This document shows positions 36,401 through 49,311 of a stretch of DNA of 64,000 nucleotides, one piece after another. The stretch comes from Dryobates pubescens (lineage: Eukaryota; Chordata; Aves; Piciformes; Picidae). The DNA lies in the NCBI RefSeq assembly GCF_014839835.1, contig NC_071634.1, forward strand, positions 11,514,453 to 11,578,452, written 5' to 3'. Below the pieces are notes generated by a model that did not search any database, had not been told where the DNA came from, and saw only the letters and a program-made list of their open reading frames with translations. The position numbers were made by a program, and so were the translations under genes. Position 1 is the first letter of the stretch. Each line of letters begins with the position of its first letter.

Positions 36401-38580
36401 AAGAAAGACTAATCACACTTGGGTTTGGGAACATAACAATAGGTAAGTGGAAGAGTTGGTACATCTTGGGATTCCTGCTGTCATATAAAATACTGTCACT
36501 GTAGGAGAAGACTGAGTTTCAATTATATATATATATATATGTTTGGCTAAACTATACTGGGACATTGAGTGAAAGGATCAGTGGTTTACTTCACCTCTTT
36601 CCTGTCTGTGAACAACTTTACTCAGAAGTGGGTTTGGTATCAGAAACCCACTGATAAAAATGAGAGTAGAATGGATCCCTTTCCTTATTGAACTTGTTCT
36701 TGGTCTGATCCACAGATCCCCAGGCTTCGGTGAAAGCCTTCTAAGCTGAAAGGCTGAGGACTCAAAGCCCTTGGGACCTGGATTTTCATGCTATGAAAAG
36801 CTATTTTTTGCCAAGACTTTGCTGAAGTTTGATGCACTTTGGTGCAGCACTCATTCTGATGTGATTATAGCTCAGTGTTTGAGCAGTGAAGTCAGAGATC
36901 AAACTTCAGTGCACATGCAAAACCATTTTTAGGTTAATGATGTCAGTGACGAGACCTTTCCTTAGGTGGTTACCTGGGTGGAGGGAGGTGGTGTTTGCCT
37001 GAAATGGTATTATTTTATTTATGTTTTATTTATTCAATTGAAATGATAAATCCCTACAGTGCACATAACTAATCTCTCCTTCTCCTTTAGTTTTAGACGA
37101 TCATGCCCCTCAATGCAATTGCACGACGACAACTCTCTGTTCAATCTTTTCTCAAGGAATCTACTACCTGTACCCCTTTAACATAGAGTACCATATCCTA
37201 GCATCCACAATGCTCTATGTCCTGTGGAAGAACATTGGCCGCAAAGTCGAGCATCACCTGCAACACAAAACTCCGTTCAAGTTGCATGGCATAACTGTTG
37301 GAATGATTTTTGGTCTGATTGTGTTAATTAGCACAATAGCCATAGTTGTTGTGTATTTGATTCAGATTGGAGGTTCCAAAATCAAAAGCGAGTTAGCACT
37401 CACTATGTTCTACTTGCATGCTATCTTTGTGTTGGCTCTCATGTGTACAGCTGGAATTGTTGCCCTTCTCATCTACAGACTGGAAGACAGATCATTGGAT
37501 AATTCAAAAAATCCTGCTAGGAAACTCGATGCAGAGCTGCTGGTGGGCACGGCTGCAGGGTCCTGGCTCCTCTCCTGGGGTTCCATCCTTGCCATTATCT
37601 GTGCCCAAGCCCATCCAAAATACACGTGGTACAACCTGCCCTACTCTGTCCTGGTTATTATTGAGAAATACATTCAGAACCTCTTTATTATTGAGTCCAT
37701 ACATCGTGAGCAGGAAAAGGTGAACGATAATATTAAAACCCTCCGAATAGTGACCATATCTCGGGGGAACACTTTGTCACTTACCCCCAAAGAGATTTAC
37801 AACGGCAGAGCTGCTCGTGACAGTGGGGAGCTTCCCTGCCTGTTTAAGGGCAGTATCTGTGGGAGAGAAAATGATGGTGGTGATGGTGCCAAAGAAGAAA
37901 TAAGTCAGGAAAATAGTTTGGTCATGCATCCAGTCTCAGATTTCTCCTTTTACAGTAGAAACTCAGTTACTAACAACAAGAGGAGAATTCTGAAGAACAT
38001 CGCTGCATTTTTATTCCTCTGCAACCTTTCGGTAAGATATTTTGAACATTAGTCACAAGTTATTACCCCAAAACTTCCCAACCTTTCAAGCCCAGTAAGT
38101 GTATTAAAATTACATAGGTCTGCAGTTTGTATCAAATACATTTTAATTCTTCTGGAAGAGTAAGTGAAGATGCCTTTGGGGAACAAAGTTTGTTTAAAGG
38201 TGGAATCTGGGAGCCGAGGTTCATTTTAGTCACAGCGCAAAAACTGTGGCAGCAGCAAAAGCTGAAACCCTCTTCCACCAGTGCGCCCCACAGGGCAGGG
38301 TTTTAGGGATTTCTGAAGCCAGTTTGCAGTTTGTTGGGGCCACAGTCATTAAGAGCTCATGACTTGTATCACTGGTGATTAACATTGGCCTTGTGTTCTC
38401 TCCTTGCAGCTGTGGATACCACCAGCATTCGGGTGCCGCCCAGAGTATGACAATGGACTAGAGGAAATAGTTTTTGGCTTTGAACCCTGGATAATTGTTG
38501 TGAACCTTGCAATGCCTTTTTCCATTTTCTATCGGATGCATTCAGCTGCCTCACTCTTTGAGGTCAATTGTAAAACATAG
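27135..38580 (+). CDS. OTOP1: OTOP1, otopetrin-1 proton channel
   Basis: Six coding exons join in frame: 27135-27420, 31417-31553, 34605-34663, 36312-36442, 37091-38031 and 38410-38580 (1725 nt, 574 aa). The chosen ATG (GGGAGATGG) is the only in-frame ATG after the upstream stop at about 26880. The otopetrin fold is clear: KNAEILSSQYGINLFLAGLL (TM1), KSHLLSYLITLMLIQLLWML (TM2), ITLFAVITLIL in exon 2, VFPVTH-type motif FPVTHAVHTILQ, HQLNEHKERLITLGFGNIT in exon 4, CNCTTTTLCSIFSQGIYYLY opening exon 5, and GCRPEYDNGLEEIVFGFEPW in exon 6. About 12 hydrophobic spans are expected. A long hydrophilic loop runs from about residue 414 to 503. Known role: a dimeric plasma-membrane H+ channel needed for sour taste and for otoconia in the vestibular organ. 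The N terminus is short, with 15 residues before the conserved PQK. Human OTOP1 is slightly longer (about 612 aa), mainly at the N terminus and in the long loop. Confidence 0.97.
27421..31416. other. OTOP1 intron 1, no repeat or gene recognised
   Basis: Four kilobases of mostly AT-rich sequence between exons 1 and 2. Small open frames (up to 101 codons) show no recognisable domains. Around 30120-30300 the sequence is extremely AT-rich with several TTATTAA-type runs, but no structured repeat was identified. Confidence 0.6.
31817..31917. repeat. T/G-rich low-complexity tract in OTOP1 intron 2
   Basis: About 100 bp of degenerate TTTG/TGTG-rich sequence on the plus strand, for example GTGTGTGTGCTTGTTTGTTT. 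It is a simple-sequence tract with no coding meaning, although open frames run through it. Confidence 0.8.
33562..33658. repeat. 15-bp perfect inverted repeat in OTOP1 intron 2
   Basis: TGTAGGCACCCCACA at 33562-33576 is the exact reverse complement of TGTGGGGTGCCTACA at 33644-33658, with 67 bp between the arms. A second, overlapping 8-bp pair (GCTGGTGT at 33557-33564 and ACACCAGC at 33631-33638) adds palindromic character. It could be a remnant of a palindromic DNA transposon, an old conserved hairpin-forming repeat or a functional stem-loop. I do not recognise the family. Confidence 0.85.
35930..36022 (+). repeat. CR1 3' end in OTOP1 intron 3
   Basis: Sense CR1 terminus: GTGCTGGGTCAAAGGCTGGA, CTGGATGATCCTTGAGGTCT, CTTCCAACTGGATG and the tail TTCTGTGATTCTGTGG. 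The octamer-type tail (ATTCTGTG) is visible. The copy is diverged and about 90 bp long. Confidence 0.88.
36521..36541. repeat. (AT)n microsatellite
   Basis: A short run of about nine AT dinucleotides in OTOP1 intron 4. It has no other meaning that I can see. Confidence 0.9.
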
Positions 38581-38828
38581 ATCATCTATGGTCCCTCAGT
38601 GAACAATTGATTGAATAGTTAATTAAATAAGTAGCAGTTGAATGAGTGGATGAATGAATGAGTGAACATAGCAACAGCTGCTCAGTAAATAGAAGATATT
38701 GTTAAAAGAAGGGACCACAGGCAATAGAATGTTTGTTTTCTTGCTCTTTTTAACTTTTTCCTCCCTCTGTTTTGTTATATATGTGCTGTTAGAGGTAGCA
38801 GAGGTACACTTTTTAGAATCATACCAGT

Positions 38829-38862
38829 GTTAATATGATTAACACGTTAATATGATTAACAC
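38829..38862. repeat. Tandem pair of 17-bp near-palindromes in the OTOP1 3' UTR
   Basis: The 17-mer GTTAATATGATTAACAC occurs twice, head to tail and without mismatch, at 38829-38845 and 38846-38862. Each copy holds inverted 6-bp arms GTTAAT and ATTAAC, the half-sites of the HNF1 consensus, but separated by three bases (ATG) rather than the usual one. The pair lies 249 nt after the OTOP1 stop and before its poly(A) signal, so it is probably transcribed and could also fold as RNA. Confidence 0.9.
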
Positions 38863-39289
38863 GACATAGTAAAGTGAATTTGATCTTCTTAATCTTTGCT
38901 TTAGTCCCCTGGGATTTGATAATTTGTATTGCTTTGTTTTCCCTCACTGGGGCTTGTGAAATTGGTGTCATAGAAAAATGTGTCTGATTTGGGAGGGAAT
39001 ATCCTAGGAACAGCTAAACTGAGTGATGGTCCTGAATCAAAGATCCAAATCTTCATTCCTGGCCATGTTTTCATAGTAAAACCTGAAAACAATTGCTGTT
39101 TAGTTGGGATGTGGGTATTATTTTAAATGTACTAAATAATGATAGACTTTTTTTTAAACTATAGAGCAAGAAATTCAGGTAACTAACAGCATGGTTAGGT
39201 ATCATGCTGTATATAATTTCTTCTGACAAAATGTATTTCTGTTACTGCATCCCCTTTTTTCTTGTATTTACTGTATGACCTATCTGAGA

Positions 39290-39295
39290 AATAAA
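39290..39295 (+). terminator. candidate OTOP1 poly(A) signal
   Basis: AATAAA lies 710 nt after the OTOP1 stop codon. It is the first canonical signal I saw in the likely 3' UTR. Confidence 0.55.
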
Positions 39296-39299
39296 GTTA

Positions 39300-42200
39300 A
39301 TCCTTTTACTTAATACTTCATTCCCAGGTTCTTGAAATGTTTACAGAGAGAAAACTAGTTTTACAGCTTATGCTTAGGTATGTATGTTCTGTTGCCAGAA
39401 TGATATAAATTCCCTGTATAATTTCTTTATGAGCTGCTAATTTCTCTGCAGTTCAGTCTCCTGATCATACGTCTTCATACACAGATGCAGCAAAGCATAA
39501 CTGATGCTGCTAGAAATCTGGAAGACCCTTGGCTGAGAGTTTTACAAGCATAGTTTGCATGCTGCTAGAACATAATCTCAAACCCCTAGGGTATTTAGTT
39601 GCCTGAATTACCACAGAAAGCAATGAAAAGTTGGGTGCTTGAATATTCTTAGAATGTGCACCTGTAATGTTGAAAGACTGGAGCAATGACCAGAATACTA
39701 ATAGAAGGGAGCAACAGATCAATTATTAGGTAACCCTTGCTAAGCCATTAATGATCTAGTCTGAAGTCAAGGGCTGAAAAATTTCTGCCCCTAGTTCCTA
39801 AGAGGACAGTAATACAATTGTCACCACCATCTACCTGAAAGTAGTCATATTTCTGCGTGGGAGAGTTCTGCTTCTGAGACAGATTGCAGCTGTCTCGTCC
39901 GTTCGTGCGCCTCAGGAGAATGTTGGCTCTGTACCACTAGATGGCAAACACAGACCATTCCATCAATTACCGGATTGCTTCCAGGGCTTGCTTCACACCG
40001 TCATTAATCTTCAGTTCTCTTTTGTGCTACACACCGCCATAACCTGCTTAGAAATTTTCCCTACCTCTTCAGCCTGGTGCAAAACCCAGATCAAGTGAAG
40101 CAACCTTCACCTGAAGTCGCAGTAGATGAACCATCAGCGATGCTGAGCATGAGAACTCCTATGTTCCTGCAAAGCAATTTCAGTTGTCCAATTTTAAGGG
40201 TCACCATCTGATCAGATTGCTGTAATCTCTGCCTTTCTCTAGGGCTGCTTGTCATGCTACTTCATCATATCTCTAATAGTTCTCACATTCATTTTGGACA
40301 GTCTGTCTCCCCATGAACACAGTAGCTTGATCTCACCTACTTCTATGCAGATACCAACTCTAAACACTTCACTTGATTGTGTCTCAGACTGGTTCCATTT
40401 TAAGGCAGGTGAGTAAGGCCATCCAGTTAATCAAATAAAGGTTTAATCTTCCTTCCAAATCAACTCTTGGACCAACTCTCCAGCTAATCCTAGTATCAGA
40501 AAAAAATAATTTCACTGGGTAGATCTGGAAATTCTACTTCATCCTTAAAGAGCTCACAAAGCTGGCTAGAGGAGTCCTGTTGTTTCTTCCGCTTGCTTCT
40601 GTGGGATGGTTCCCATGTCATTCTCCAGCTAGACCTGGTGCTCTTTAGTTTGTGCTCAACCAGAACACAGCTAGCTAATCCCTAGGGCCAAGAAGGGGCC
40701 CTATGCTCAATTAGAGCCAGGCAGCACACATCTGGAAGTTTCAAAAAGAAGTAACATAGCTGCATTTCACCTGCAATTACCAAACCCTTTCTGTTTCTTA
40801 ACATTACTATTAAAATAATTCCGTTTGTCCACAAGATTAAATTGATTTGGAGGTTTGAAACTGAAGTGTATTCATAAAAGTGATTTAACGCAGCAGGTTG
40901 GCAGTAAGCAAATGCTAATGGGGGGAGTTCTGCTCTGAGCTGCACTGATGAAACCCTGCTGACTTCAGTGGTTCTGCTTCAGGAGCAGAGACTTGATTGA
41001 GGCCTGAGAAGCTTGAGAGGTTTTCACAACAGGACTTCTCTCAAAAAATATTGTTTCATGAAAATACAGAATATTTTATGGAAGCATTTCTTAGTTTAAG
41101 GAATCCTGAAACAATGGTGAGTCATGTTCTGAACACTTTAGAAACATAGATTTTTAAGAGACATAGATTTTTTGGACCAGGAACAATAATTAAGTTGTTT
41201 ATTGTAGCGTGAACTCCAGCTCTCTGATCAATGCTAAACCTGGACTTTCTCAAACAACCGTTTTGAAACCTCTTTCTCTCCTTTTATTTTTTTGGTAGTA
41301 TATCATGACAATACTAATTTATCACAGCCTTTAAAATATAAGAAATGTCACACAGTTGGGCTATTTCTGCCTATCTGCTCAAACATGTGACAGAAGGCAG
41401 AAGAGCTGGCTTACCCAGGAGAGAGTTGTGACAGCTGCTCATTGTTATGTTCTTGAGGTACCTCTGGGGGACAGTTTGTCTACTTCGGGGTCCCTAGGGA
41501 AGAGTCATGATCAAATATTTCTAAAAGAACTGAATTCCTTTTACTAGTATTTCTCAATACTTTGATTCCCTTCTTTTAACCATTAATTAAATATTCCCAA
41601 TTACTATTTTGATAATTTTGGAAATATTCCTGTATTGTATGGCCCACTTCTGGTCTATAGACTTTGAGCGCAGAGAAGGAGATGGTTCCAGAGAACAGCA
41701 GAGTGGGGAATTATTCAAGTGATTTAAGTACATGCTTATTTCCACTGACTGGGGAATCTAAGGTCCTTAGGAGGATGATTAGTTCATTTAAGAACAAAGC
41801 TCACTGAGCTTCCATTGAGCAGCATGTAATAAATCCTTCAAGCTCTAATCTGCTCTATCCTAAGTAGAGACACATAGTATATCCTGCTTGTGTCATTCTC
41901 CCTTTTCCTGCAAAAGCTCTGAATGAAGGAGGATTTGGTTAAAAAGCAAATTGAAGATACAGTAGTTTTTCCTTCAGTTATAGGCTTTGTGGTTTGCTGG
42001 AGCTGTTTCTAGCTGAAAAGGAAGTGCAAATTTCAGTGATCAGGGTTATGTGATGAGGGTAATTTACTTGTAAACTCGATGACAATGTTTTGTGCAGACA
42101 ATATGGGGTTTAATTTATTACTTAATAAGATGAAGGAATTCTTAGAAATTGTATTTGCAAGAATAAAGAGGAAAAGGCTTTTTAAAAGGGTAGTTCTTCA

Positions 42201-45200
42201 GAATTGTCTCCAAGGTGAGATTTCTGAACACCCCTAGGTTGTGGTTTTACAAATGATGCTTTCATTTTAACAGTTAACACCACTTCACTACTTTTATCTG
42301 AGTAGGCCTGTGATGGCCCTATGGAAGTTTTTGCAAGGCAGGTGAGAAAGCAGCCTGGCAAACCCAGTGAATGCTACTTGAATGTTATTCATCCCGTGTG
42401 ATCTGATAGTGAACTGACTGAATGAGTATCTGTGTGTAGTGATGTACAAACACCCTTCAATTATTAATTTCTGAATAATGAATCAGTGGACACCACATCT
42501 TATGTGATGCATTATGAAAAACAAACACACTCATTAGATTCCCCCTAAAATCCATGAAATAAAAATCACCCCCAAATGTCAACATTTTAATACAAACACT
42601 CGTGTTTCCATTTTCTGACCTTCCCCTGTCTGATTAGAAATGATGCATGTACAGCTGGCTTATTAGATCACTTATTCCCTGGGAACTCTTGTCCCCATGT
42701 GTTTGGCCTCATTCTATGCATGTATGAATAAAATGAGATCTGGATGTAAACAGAATAGAAGCAGCTGCAATTGTTAGGGAGAACCTTAAAAAACAAGGTT
42801 GGCTTTATCACCATTAAAGGATTAATTTGATCTTCCAGTTGATGATAGTAGGGAATCTCACTTTACTGCCAATAATCAAGGGTGCAGAAATATGTGTTGA
42901 ACTTTTTGCAACTATAATTTTTATGATTACCTTTTACATTTGCATAGAGTTACAGCTAAAATAAAATAGTCTGTGCCTCTTCAGGCCACAAATCTTCATC
43001 AATTTCATTAGCAACTGATACTCCATAGGCCACAACAGTGGCAATAAGTAGCTGCAAATTATTCTCAAATTAATATTCAGATCCAGAGATGAGTATCAAT
43101 ATTTCAGGTAATTAGCACAATCAGTCCAGCCCACATACAACAAACAATTCACAAATACCAGATCATTTGATATGCAATATTTTATCTGATGATAGCAACT
43201 GCACAGTATTTCAACTGATGGTTTCTGTCCTTGGCTTTGTTTTCTATTCTGACATGCTGCTCCCTGTAGCAGCTCTTTCTGTCTCAGATCAATACACATT
43301 TTATGTTTCATGAAGACTAGCCTCTGTGCAGCTACCTTTGCTGAATCCCCAAGGAAAAAGTAGTCTTTTAACATATCTTGAAAGTTCATATGGATAAGAG
43401 TCTTTTGACTGACTGACTCTGCCAAAATAATATACACAAAATCTCACTGGCTAGAGGTACTGGTTTACCAACACAAGGATCACGGGGGACAAACTGTTGG
43501 CTCCCATTAAGTCTCATGGCCACTGCTTAGGTCTCACTGTGACTTTTAACAAAAGCCTTCCCTGAGAGATACAGAGCTGTGACATTCCCCAAATGAACTC
43601 CAGACTGACCCATTTGCCAGGACTGATCAGATCCTGGCCCCACCCAGTATGATGCTGTCAAGGTCCTACCTCCTCCCTTTACAAAAGGATTTTTGTTCCA
43701 AGGCTGCATGCTGTGGCAGTCCACTGTGGCTCTGATTTCTTGCTGAATTGGGGATATTTGCCTTGATTTATTGGAGCATATGCTTTTCAACCTGTATGTT
43801 TCCTCCTTTGATTTGCAGTGTGTCAGCCAGAAGGATGGGGGTCATAAAGGCATTCCAGGGAGTGTTGGATCCTGACTTTAAAAAGTGCCTATTTCTTCTC
43901 TGACCCTCCTTAAGTGGGGTGGAGAAGAAGGAACCAGTAAGATGACAAATGTAGACACTGTAGGATGAAATGCTGCTGCTCAGGATGCAGAAGGCTACTC
44001 ACAACTCAGAATAGCTATTGCAGTCACACAGACAGACAGAAGCATACACTTTAGGCGTTCTTTGTCAGTTCCCGTACAACTCTCGTGTCAGCAGACTGAT
44101 GCCTTTACCAGCTGTTCCTCCTTGTTCTGTAGCATATTGCAATAGGTATTTAATAAAGCACTTTCTAATTCCTATATTTTATATTCTGCTAGAGAGATGA
44201 ATGAGACCTGTTGATTCTAAAGAAGCATGGTATTTTAAGTCTTACTTAAGGGGGAAAAAAGGCAGAACTAAATAAAAGCAGCAATTTACTGCTGGATATC
44301 TCAAAGTGACCAAGTTGCTCATGTTTACCACTAGTGTTTAAAAATCTGAAACTGGAATTCTTCCCCCAGATAAATCCTGAACTACAAAATTCTAACTTTG
44401 GTCCTACGCAACCCTTAAAAATACAGATAAAAAAATTCTATAGGTTGTGTTGACACACTTGTGCAATTACCTTGCATTGTTATTTTCTGGTTAGTATTTG
44501 CAGCATCCTGACAGGTTACAGCTGTCCCTCAGTGCCAGCACAGCACCACAGGTTTGGATCCCTCTTCCCAGTCCCATTCCTTTCCATCCAGCTGCTGCAT
44601 TTTGGGGGTGAGGAAGCCCAACAATGAATTTAACCTAGTGAGACATCATCGGTGTTCTTTGAGAAGCCAAGACAGCCACTGACTTCTGTCTTCTGAGTCC
44701 CTATGAGTTTCTATGAGATTTACAAGTCTTCACAATAGCATCTGTTTTCATTATGGAAATTACTAGTTGTTTAATTCCATGAAGGATTTGGTTTTCCCAC
44801 TCATTTTGCAGAAGATAATTTCACGCTAAGTTAATGGCCAGGATAAAATCCTAGGATAATTTATGTTGATTGCAAGTGCTCCAATAAAAACTGTTAACTA
44901 AAGGAGCCTGTAATTTACACATTCAATATAAGATTCATAGGTCTTGTTGATACACAGTGGGTGAGAAAAACAGAAACCAGAACACTGAAAAGAAATTAGT
45001 TTTCAAATTGCTCCATAGGGCAAATTGTGATAGTGTTTAAGCCAGAGACAAAATTACAGCAGCTTCTCAGGGAATTAAGCCCACCTGATTTTTATTTGCA
45101 GTTTGGTAGTAGAGTTGACAAGAGGCAAAATAAAAAACCTTGAAGTAGTCAGTGTTAGAAAATGAAAACAGCTTTTTTTTTTTTTCCCCATCTTGATAAT

Positions 45201-45775
45201 TTTCTCAGGGCTGATGCTCACCTGGAATGCTGCCATCCACAACCAGAGAATATTAATAAAGTACCCAAATTGTACCATTGTATAAATCAGGGGGTTTGGT
45301 TTTTGGTTTTTTTGTGTGTGTGTGGTTTTGTTTGGTTCATTTTTTTTTCTTTATCTTGCTTCAAATGTCACTGAGTTTATTAGCTTTTCCTCATGTGACC
45401 TCTTGCTACATTAGAAAAACCCCCCACACTAATTTTTAGTATATAATTATGAATATCCAAGCCCACAGTATAATATTTTATAAGATAAAACCCACTGTTC
45501 ATGCTGTAATGAATGGTTAATTAACACTATGCATCACATTCCCAAGACAACAAAAACCTAAATAGGTTTTAAGGCCAGTGGGGAGAACTGTAACCATCCA
45601 AAATGACTTTTCCCACAGATACTGTCTGAATTGAGACAGAGCTGGGGGATGAGCTGAGGCTCTAGAAAAGCATTGAGCCTTGGCTTTCAGACTGCAAATG
45701 ATGGCAAACCGATCACGACCCCAAATCAATTGCATCAGCCATTAATCATCCTCACTGCTGAAAATGTGCACCTTA
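39300..45775. other. OTOP1 to DRD5 interval (first part), no gene seen
   Basis: AT-rich sequence with no open frame above 113 codons and no recognised domain, RNA gene or repeat. It may contain regulatory sequence, for example moderately GC-balanced, repeat-free stretches around 42600-42800 and 44800-44950, but I have no direct evidence for that. Confidence 0.55.
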
Positions 45776-46045
45776 GAATAGAATAGAATAGAATGGAATA
45801 GAATAGAATAGAATAGTATGGACCAGGTTGGAAGAGACCTTCAAGATCATCACGTCCAACCTATCAACCAATCCAACCCACCTAATCAACTAAACCATGG
45901 CACCAAGCACCCCATCAAGCCTCCTCCTGAACACCTCCAATGATGGTGACTCCACCACCTCCCCAGGCAGCCCATTCCAATGGGCAATCACTCTCTCTCT
46001 ATAGAACTTCTTCCTAACATCCTGCCTAAACTTACCTCTACCCTG
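45776..46045 (-). repeat. CR1 LINE 3' end, pentamer-tail subfamily
   Basis: It starts on the plus strand with about seven GAATA/GAATG pentamers (45776-45815). It continues GGACCAGGTTGGAAGAGACC, TTCAAGATCATCACGTCCAA, CTAAACCATGGCACCAAGCA, CCTCCTCCTGAACACCTCCA, GGCAGCCCATTCCAATGGGC and ends near CTTCTTCCTAACATCCTGCC. This is an antisense CR1 ORF2 C terminus and 3' UTR, only slightly diverged from the copy at 59333. Confidence 0.95.
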
Positions 46046-48254
46046 ATTTCTCACAGATGCAGTTTCTAGTTTTCATACCCTTGCCCAAAAGATTAAAACT
46101 CATCTATTGCCAGAAAACTCTATAAGAGATTGCCAGCTGTTTCTAACCCTCCTGGTGCGCTCTGCTCAGCCAAGGAAGTTTCCCAGACAATTCCTATAAT
46201 GCTTTTCTGATCATTGTCCAGTTGCTCATATTAATTTATATTTGAATCATGAAGAGCAGAACCTGACCTAGTCTGCAAGGGGTGCTCTGTGCTGAATAAA
46301 TTGATGATACAGTTTTCTCCCTTCCCTTCCTCAGTATTTTCATGTAGCTATATATACATCTGTACCTTTGTCCATCCCTGAGCAGTAACGCATTTCAGCT
46401 TCAGTGAGCAAAACTGATGGACCTTAAGCATATGCTCAACTGTGCTCCTAAATATAGCTCCACATGAGCAAGCTTCTAAAGTTAAGAACATGTCCAGCTA
46501 CTTCACTAAATTGGCCTAGGTAGGGTGACTTCCTCCACCTCTGCTGCTGCCTCTTCTTGCCTGTTTTAAAGCCTAACTGTAATGGGAGGCTTTTGATGGG
46601 ATGCTTTTATAGCCCATAGCTTTTATGTAGGCTTACCTCAGCGGTACACCTGTGTCTATACATTTTAACTGCCTTTTTGGCACTAATTATTTTCTACCTC
46701 TTTACATCAAGCATCTCTCAGATGAGAGAATGTGTGAATTTCTGAGTGTTGTCTATTTTTAAATATATATATCATTGAGCAGAACAGTGGGTCTGTGTGT
46801 TTTGAAATGGAAATAGAATGTGAGGCAATGAAAGGAAAGAGCTAGTAAAACACACATTTCTAAAATCAGGAACTGCAAAGATTATTATTTTTTTTTCCTG
46901 CTCAGAACCATTGCAAGAGCAGTTAAATTCCATTACTTCCAATCTGCCAGCTGTGAGAGAGAAGTGCAATTTTAACAGGTGAATAGGAAAAAAAAAAAAG
47001 AGACAAAGATCTGAAGGCAAAGCACAAAAGCCATTACAAAGATGATTTCAGGATGAAAAAAATACCCCACCCCAAACCTCTCAGCGAGTGACAGCTGTGG
47101 TTTTAATGAACTATTCTTAAAATGAGATTTATATGCAAACTGCCTACAGAAAGAGAAAAAAAAAAAAAAGAGAGAGAGATGCTAATAAACTGTAAATGTT
47201 AAAGGTTTTTATCTCAGGCTCCAAAACTGTTGGTGGCAATGGCTGGAGTATTGTAACATGCCATAGCATCCCCTTTACACAACTGCTGCTCTGACCTGGT
47301 GCATCTGGGTACCAGTGTTGTGGCAAAGCAGTTGGTCCTGTTGCATGCTCCTGCTCTACCTCTTCCTAACTCACTGGAGTCCATTGTTGTGGAGGTTTCA
47401 GTCTCACTTGTCACCCTGTCACAAATATATACTTTTATCTTACTACCTATACTTTTGTCTTACTACCACAGAAAATATTCCTGATGTCCTAATATATTCC
47501 TTTGACTTTCAAGTAAGTTTTGAGTGTGTATGAAATGCTGGATCAACACTGAAGACTGTATCACCAGTGCACCTACAGGTTCAAGTGTCTCTTTGGCTGA
47601 TGAAACCTCCATAGGAATCTCTGGTGAGCAACTTCAGTTCACAGCAGATGAAATTCCAGCACATTTACTAAGGATAAAATAGGCTGGAGAGGATGTCACA
47701 TCCTCTGAATTACACAGAAGCCAGACAGCCAAGTGCAACACTTGACAAACAAATGAGATACTATGGAAACTCCTCTCTCCTTTGGGTCTGTAGACAGGCC
47801 TGCAGAAAGCATGGCAAGATTTCATTCTTTTGATGCCTGACAAGCGAGCTCTGACAATTTTTGTTTGAATGGGTTAAGATGTCTTTCCCAGCTCCTTGCA
47901 CCTCCCCTCTGCCTGACTCCACCACACAGAGCAGAGCTGGCAGGAGATACCATACACCCACATCTCTGATGCTCCCAGCTGCAGCTCAGCATCTTCTCTT
48001 GCAGCACCAAGCCATCAGCCCCTGCCTGGTGCTGCTGAGTTGTGGGCAGGCTACGTGATTATTGCACTGCTGTTACTATTAAGCAGAGAGATACCTACAC
48101 ATATGCTAATGAGTACTGAATGTATGCATGTAAATGCATACAGACGTATAGACACCACCAGACATGAGGAAATGGGCACAAATGAAATGTGTGAAATTCC
48201 ATCCTAAAACAAGAAAACATTTCTTCTTTCACTTTGAGAGTGACCATGCACTCA
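46046..48254. other. Intergenic stretch with no gene seen
   Basis: Apart from short poly-A and (GA)n runs at about 46988-47000 and 47155-47180, nothing was recognised. Open frames are short and without domains. Confidence 0.55.
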
Positions 48255-48382
48255 CATGGGTTGCCCAGACAGCAACTGGACATGGTTCTGGGCAACCAGC
48301 TCTAGGTCACTCTGCTTCAGTAGGAGGTTTGGATTTAGATGATCCCAATAGGGCCCTTCCAATCTCGTTTCATGAATTTATA
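48255..48382 (+). repeat. Old CR1 3'-end fragment
   Basis: Sense landmarks GGGTTGCCCAGACAGCAACT, TGGGCAACCAGCTCTAGGTC, ACTCTGCTTCAGTAGGAGGT, TTGGATTTAGATGATCCCAA and GGGCCCTTCCAATCTC match an old CR1 3' region. The copy is diverged with no clear tail. Confidence 0.8.
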
Positions 48383-49311
48383 TATAATTTGTGCTGATGG
48401 ATTGGCATGTACATCCAGACACCTCTACATGGGTGAAGCAAAGAATGTAAGCTAAACAAGCAAACCAGATCATTGCTTTTTTACATAAAAAAATAATAAT
48501 CCACGTTTCTGGACCAGCAGCTCCAGCAGGCACATGCACGAGTACCTGCACAAGTTGGTCCTTTGTTTATAGACATTGTGGGAGGCATTACTTAGGAAAG
48601 CAGAGTTTCTGCAACACATTGTCTCAGCATTGCAGCTTTAGTCATGTTGTTTAGAAACCAGTGGTGACAAAAGCCAAGTTCTCCCTCCAATATTAAATAT
48701 AACTCTGCTTAAATGTGGAAAAGTAGTGCCAATTTCTTAAGCGAGAGCTAAAGCAAAGCTCCAGCTTTTCTTGTAACAGTTCTAGAAAATTGCCTAAAAG
48801 GTTGCAGAGTTTATTTATTTGCTCTGTATTTAGTGACTCTAACATTTAATCTTCCATCATGTCACTGCAGATCCAGCAAAAGGTACTCGTCCTTCCCTAC
48901 CCGCCTGGAGAAGCAGCTGGAAGGCCCCTGAAGAGCAACTTTCTCTGCCCTTTGTAGTGCCAAAACAGGCTGTTGAGTCCAGAATGGATTTGCTCACTGT
49001 CAGTGGTTTTAAAACAGAATAAAAATTTGGAGAAAGTAAATCTATATTAAAAAAAAACAAACAAACAAATCACTAAAACATGTGCTATGAAACACAGGCA
49101 TGAAGTGAGTGCAGCAGCCCAGCATTCACACTCACACTGCCGGGGGGGTCATAACTCCACTTTGGAGCAGCACTGGAGTGCCACTGGAAGAAATGATTCA
49201 TCCCACGAATGGCTAAAAAGAGAATTGCATTGCATTTTCTGATTTCTTGCCCCTAAAACATCTCAGACGTCCAGTAGAACTTGTCAGAACAAGTCCATCC
49301 AATGTGAATGG

